A stretch of 16,635 bases of DNA from Cyanobacteria bacterium HKST-UBA02 (GTDB lineage: Bacteria > Cyanobacteriota > Vampirovibrionia > Obscuribacterales > Obscuribacteraceae): the NCBI GenBank assembly GCA_020431945.1, contig JAGQHH010000370.1, forward strand, positions 1 through 16,635, given 5' to 3'. This document shows, piece by piece, positions 14,288-16,635 of this stretch. Under the pieces are notes generated by a model, which worked only from the letters and a program-made list of their open reading frames with translations, ran no database searches and was not told where the DNA came from. The translations under genes were made by a program, and so were the position numbers. The stretch's first letter is position 1; each line of letters begins with the position of its first letter.

Positions 14288-15049
14288 ATGCTTAAGTGGC
14301 GTGCGGCTGCACGAACTGATGCCGGTTGTCAGCGTCAGAGAAATGAAGACAACTTCTGGATGAGCCCCGACCAGCGGGTATTTGCAGTCGCGGACGGCAT
14401 GGGCGGCGCCGTAGGAGGGTCGCGAGCCAGCAAGCTGGCAGTGGACGCCATCGAGAAGCTATGGCGAGAAGCTCCTCCCCCGAAGGACGACCAGGACAAG
14501 ATTCAAAAATGGCTCGAAGAAGCCGTTCATAAGGCCAACCACAGGGTCTGGAACGAAGCCGAGGAAGATGCCACGGTTCGCGGAATGGGTACTACGGTAG
14601 TGGTAGCTGTCCAGTGCGATGGCAATGTCCTTCAGATTGCCCATGTCGGCGACTCTCGTGCCTACCTTCTCCGGGATGGCAAGCACCAGCTCCTCACCAA
14701 CGACCATTCGGTGGTCCAGGAAATGGTCCGGGCCGGCAGGCTTACTGAAGAGCAAGCCCGCATCAACCCTTACAAAAATTTAATTACCCGTTGTCTCGGT
14801 CATGAGGAGCGGGTAGAGATCGACCACACCCCGGTAGAGCTCAAGCCCAGAGACTGGGTAGTCCTCTGCTCGGACGGTCTGCCGACGGTACTGCGCGATG
14901 AGCAGATCGGCGAAGTCTGCAAAGACGGAGAAGATCCGGACGATGTCTGCGAGGAGCTGGTCAAGCAGACTATCGATGGCGGCGCACCCGACAACGTTAC
15001 CGTGGTAGTCATCAAATATACGGAAGACTCCAACAACGGCGCCAGCTAG
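14288..15049 (+). CDS. PP2C-family Ser/Thr protein phosphatase (PstP/Stp-like)
   Basis: 253 residues, soluble. It dephosphorylates Ser/Thr-phosphorylated proteins using two or more Mn/Mg ions. Seen in order: RNEDN at 18-22, ADGMGG at 35-40, RGMGTTVV at 98-105, HVGDSRAYLLR at 119-129, NDHSVV at 138-143, LCSDGL at 193-198, and APDNVTVVV at 233-241, which is the complete metal-ligand set of the bacterial PPM family. There is no TM tail, unlike mycobacterial PstP. The ATG at 14288 has GGAG 7 nt upstream and starts 3 nt after the UbiB stop. Its likely substrates are the kinases encoded in this window, especially the one at 15500. Confidence 0.95.
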   Translation: MLKWRAAARTDAGCQRQRNEDNFWMSPDQRVFAVADGMGGAVGGSRASKLAVDAIEKLWREAPPPKDDQDKIQKWLEEAVHKANHRVWNEAEEDATVRGMGTTVVVAVQCDGNVLQIAHVGDSRAYLLRDGKHQLLTNDHSVVQEMVRAGRLTEEQARINPYKNLITRCLGHEERVEIDHTPVELKPRDWVVLCSDGLPTVLRDEQIGEVCKDGEDPDDVCEELVKQTIDGGAPDNVTVVVIKYTEDSNNGAS

Positions 15050-15060
15050 CTTAGAGTGTC

Positions 15061-15495
15061 ATGCCGAGTGGTCAATGCGTCAGGTGCGGAGGAACGGTAG
15101 GCGGTAACGGTGTCTGCACCGTTTGCGGAAACAACGCTCTCTCAAGCCAAGGACCAGGTATGCAACAAGTTCCAGGACATCAAGCAGGCAGCGAGGGGCA
15201 AACCTCGCGTCCGGCCTTCCTGTACAACAAGCTAACCAATGAGCGCTATCCGCTCAATCAGTCCGTGAGCAAGATCGGCAGGGATCAGACCAATAATATT
15301 TCCCTCACTCACGATCATTACATCTCCCGCCATCACGCCTGGGTGCTTCAGATGCAGGGAGGCTACTGGGTCGAGGACCTGGGCTCGACCAACGGCACGA
15401 TGATCAACGGCGAGCTCCTCGGCGAGCGCCGCCAGATCAACCCCGGCGACCGCCTGACAGTGGGCAAGACCGAGCTCGTATTCGTCGTGGAATAG
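15061..15495 (+). CDS. Zinc-ribbon plus FHA-domain phosphothreonine reader
   Basis: 144 residues. The N-terminal CVRCGGTVGGNGVCTVCG (residues 6-23; Cys 6, 9, 19, 22) is a rubredoxin-like zinc ribbon. After a Gly/Gln-rich linker, an FHA domain occupies about 60-144: KIGRDQTNNI (Arg74), ISRHHA (Ser89, His91), DLGSTNGT (106-113) and INPGDRLTVG. FHA domains bind phosphothreonine, so this is probably an adaptor read by or linked to the neighbouring kinase and phosphatase. It starts 11 nt after the PP2C stop and ends 4 nt before the kinase start. Confidence 0.94.
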   Translation: MPSGQCVRCGGTVGGNGVCTVCGNNALSSQGPGMQQVPGHQAGSEGQTSRPAFLYNKLTNERYPLNQSVSKIGRDQTNNISLTHDHYISRHHAWVLQMQGGYWVEDLGSTNGTMINGELLGERRQINPGDRLTVGKTELVFVVE

Positions 15496-15499
15496 TCCC

Positions 15500-16635
15500 A
15501 TGACCAGGCCTTTCGAGAACTATAAGATCCTGGCCGAGCTCGGCCGGGGCGGTATGGGAATCGTATACAAAGCGCAGGATCTGCGCTCGGACAAGATCGT
15601 CGCTATCAAGCAGCTCATCCTCGAGAATATCGATCCGAGCAAGCACAAGGAGTTTCGCGAGCGTTTCCAGCGCGAGGCCGAAACAGTGCTCTCCCTGAAG
15701 CACAAAAATATAGTCGCGGTCCTGGATATCTCGAAAGAGATCGACAGCCATTACTATGTCATGGAGAATCTGGAAGGGCACAGCCTGCGCAAAGAGATCA
15801 GCCAGCGCGGAGGCCGGATAAAACCCCGGGCATTCCTGGCTATCCTCGAGCAGATCGCCGAAGGTCTCTCCTATGCCCATACCCTGAATGTCGTGCACCG
15901 GGACGTCAAACCGGACAATATCTTCATCCTCAATGACGGCAGCGTCAAGCTCACCGACTTCGGGATTGCCCGGGTAGCAGATCTGGAAGCCACCAATCTC
16001 ACCAAGACCGGGGTGATGCTCGGCACCCTCGCCTATGTCTCTCCGGAGCAGCTCCAGAACGCCAAGACCGTTGATCACCGGGCTGACATCTTCTCCCTCG
16101 GGGTGGTTACCTACGAGGCATTATCAGGGAAGCTTCCTTTCACCGGTGATGGTATCGCCGCCACCATCGTCAAGATCATGTCCCAGGAGGAAGTGCCTCT
16201 TCATATTGTCATGCCCTCCATTCCAGCCGAGCTTTCTGCCTGTGTCACCCGGGCCCTGCGCAAACGCCCCCGGGACCGCTATCGCTCGGTGGTGGAATTC
16301 GTCAGAGAGTTCCGTCTGGCTGTGGATCAGGTTCCGGAAGAGATCGACGACCGCAATTTCGATCTCCACTCAACCAGTGTCGACCTGGGCGCCGCAGAAG
16401 TGATCACCAATGCCGATCCCCCGATTACCGAGCCCAACGCGATTGAGCAAATGGAGACGGAGAAGGCCAGTGACGAAACGGTAGCAGGAAGCAGGGACAT
16501 TTCCGGGCTCACGGGAAAAGTCTCCCTCGACCGGCAGGGAATCCTCAACGAGAAAAAAGCGAAGAAGTCGGTGACTTTCGATACCGGGGGCTCCGACGAT
16601 AACAAACCTGACAAGCGCCAGCCCGCAGGCATGGC
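15500..16635 (+). CDS. Canonical Ser/Thr protein kinase, PknB type (3' end beyond the right edge)
   Basis: 378 codons are visible with no stop before the edge. The kinase domain at residues 8-275 is complete and textbook: LGRGGMGIVY (14-23), VAIK with Lys37, HRDVKPDN (133-140), DFG (153-155), TLAYVSPEQ (176-184), DIFSLGV, and a C-lobe Arg in RPRDRYRS. It is followed by an acidic, Ser/Thr-rich, probably disordered juxtamembrane stretch (about 285-378), typical of the region before a TM sensor in such kinases; any TM lies outside the window. Threonines in this linker would be natural phosphosites for the adjacent FHA protein. Last visible gene of the UbiB-PP2C-FHA-kinase run. Confidence 0.95.
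   Translation, partial: MTRPFENYKILAELGRGGMGIVYKAQDLRSDKIVAIKQLILENIDPSKHKEFRERFQREAETVLSLKHKNIVAVLDISKEIDSHYYVMENLEGHSLRKEISQRGGRIKPRAFLAILEQIAEGLSYAHTLNVVHRDVKPDNIFILNDGSVKLTDFGIARVADLEATNLTKTGVMLGTLAYVSPEQLQNAKTVDHRADIFSLGVVTYEALSGKLPFTGDGIAATIVKIMSQEEVPLHIVMPSIPAELSACVTRALRKRPRDRYRSVVEFVREFRLAVDQVPEEIDDRNFDLHSTSVDLGAAEVITNADPPITEPNAIEQMETEKASDETVAGSRDISGLTGKVSLDRQGILNEKKAKKSVTFDTGGSDDNKPDKRQPAGM

Noticed and set aside
1..16635. CRISPR arrays, insertion sequences, tRNA or rRNA genes
   Set aside because: No regularly spaced repeats, transposase-like frames, terminal inverted repeats or RNA-gene signatures were seen on reading both strands.

Overview
The window is gene-dense (about 57-58% GC by eye), with 13 protein genes, no RNA genes, no mobile element and no gap over 300 bases. 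It looks like a signalling-rich environmental bacterium with many Hanks-type Ser/Thr kinases, LRR/TPR kinase fusions, a LexA repressor, an NFACT/RqcH protein and a phasin-like/ABC1-kinase pair. My best guess is an Obscuribacterales-like (Vampirovibrionia/'Melainabacteria') genome. A myxobacterial or planctomycete-like origin is not excluded, and there is no rRNA to settle it.

Layout. 1-469 (-): 5' part of guanylate kinase (gmk). 558-7898 (+): a tight block of rqcH and three Ser/Thr kinase genes, spaced 9 nt, -1 nt and -11 nt. The first two kinases are sister proteins (membrane hairpin, PH-like region, C-terminal kinase). The third has a duplicated cysteine motif, kinase, TM, LRR and TPR. 7986-8816 (+): NlpC/P60-like cysteine peptidase. 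8957-9931 (+): exported thioredoxin-like protein interrupted by one in-frame TGA. 9974-10663 (-): lexA, with a clear sigma70-type promoter. 10742-11737 (-): arginase. 11897-12259 (+): small phasin-like coiled-coil protein. 12308 to the right edge (+): ABC1/UbiB kinase, PP2C phosphatase, FHA protein and a canonical Ser/Thr kinase, cut by the window end.

Main discovery candidate. The two open segments at 8957-9163 and 9167-9931 are in the same frame. The TGA between them (9164-9166) falls exactly where the nucleophilic Cys of a thioredoxin WCxxC motif is expected. Seventeen bases after it lies a perfect 7-bp hairpin with an AGUUA loop, matching the position and loop rule of a bacterial SECIS element. 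I read this as a previously unlabelled extracytoplasmic selenoprotein with a W-Sec-P-G-K active site, not as two genes or a pseudogene.

How the genes may work together. The right block contains writer, eraser and reader of protein phosphorylation (kinase, PP2C, FHA) behind an ABC1 kinase. The left block ties three further kinases to a ribosome-quality-control factor. The kinases differ in how intact their catalytic motifs are. Kinases 1 and 2 carry unusual glycine-loop, HRD and DFG residues, while the third and the last look active. LexA and arginase form a minus-strand island between the two blocks.
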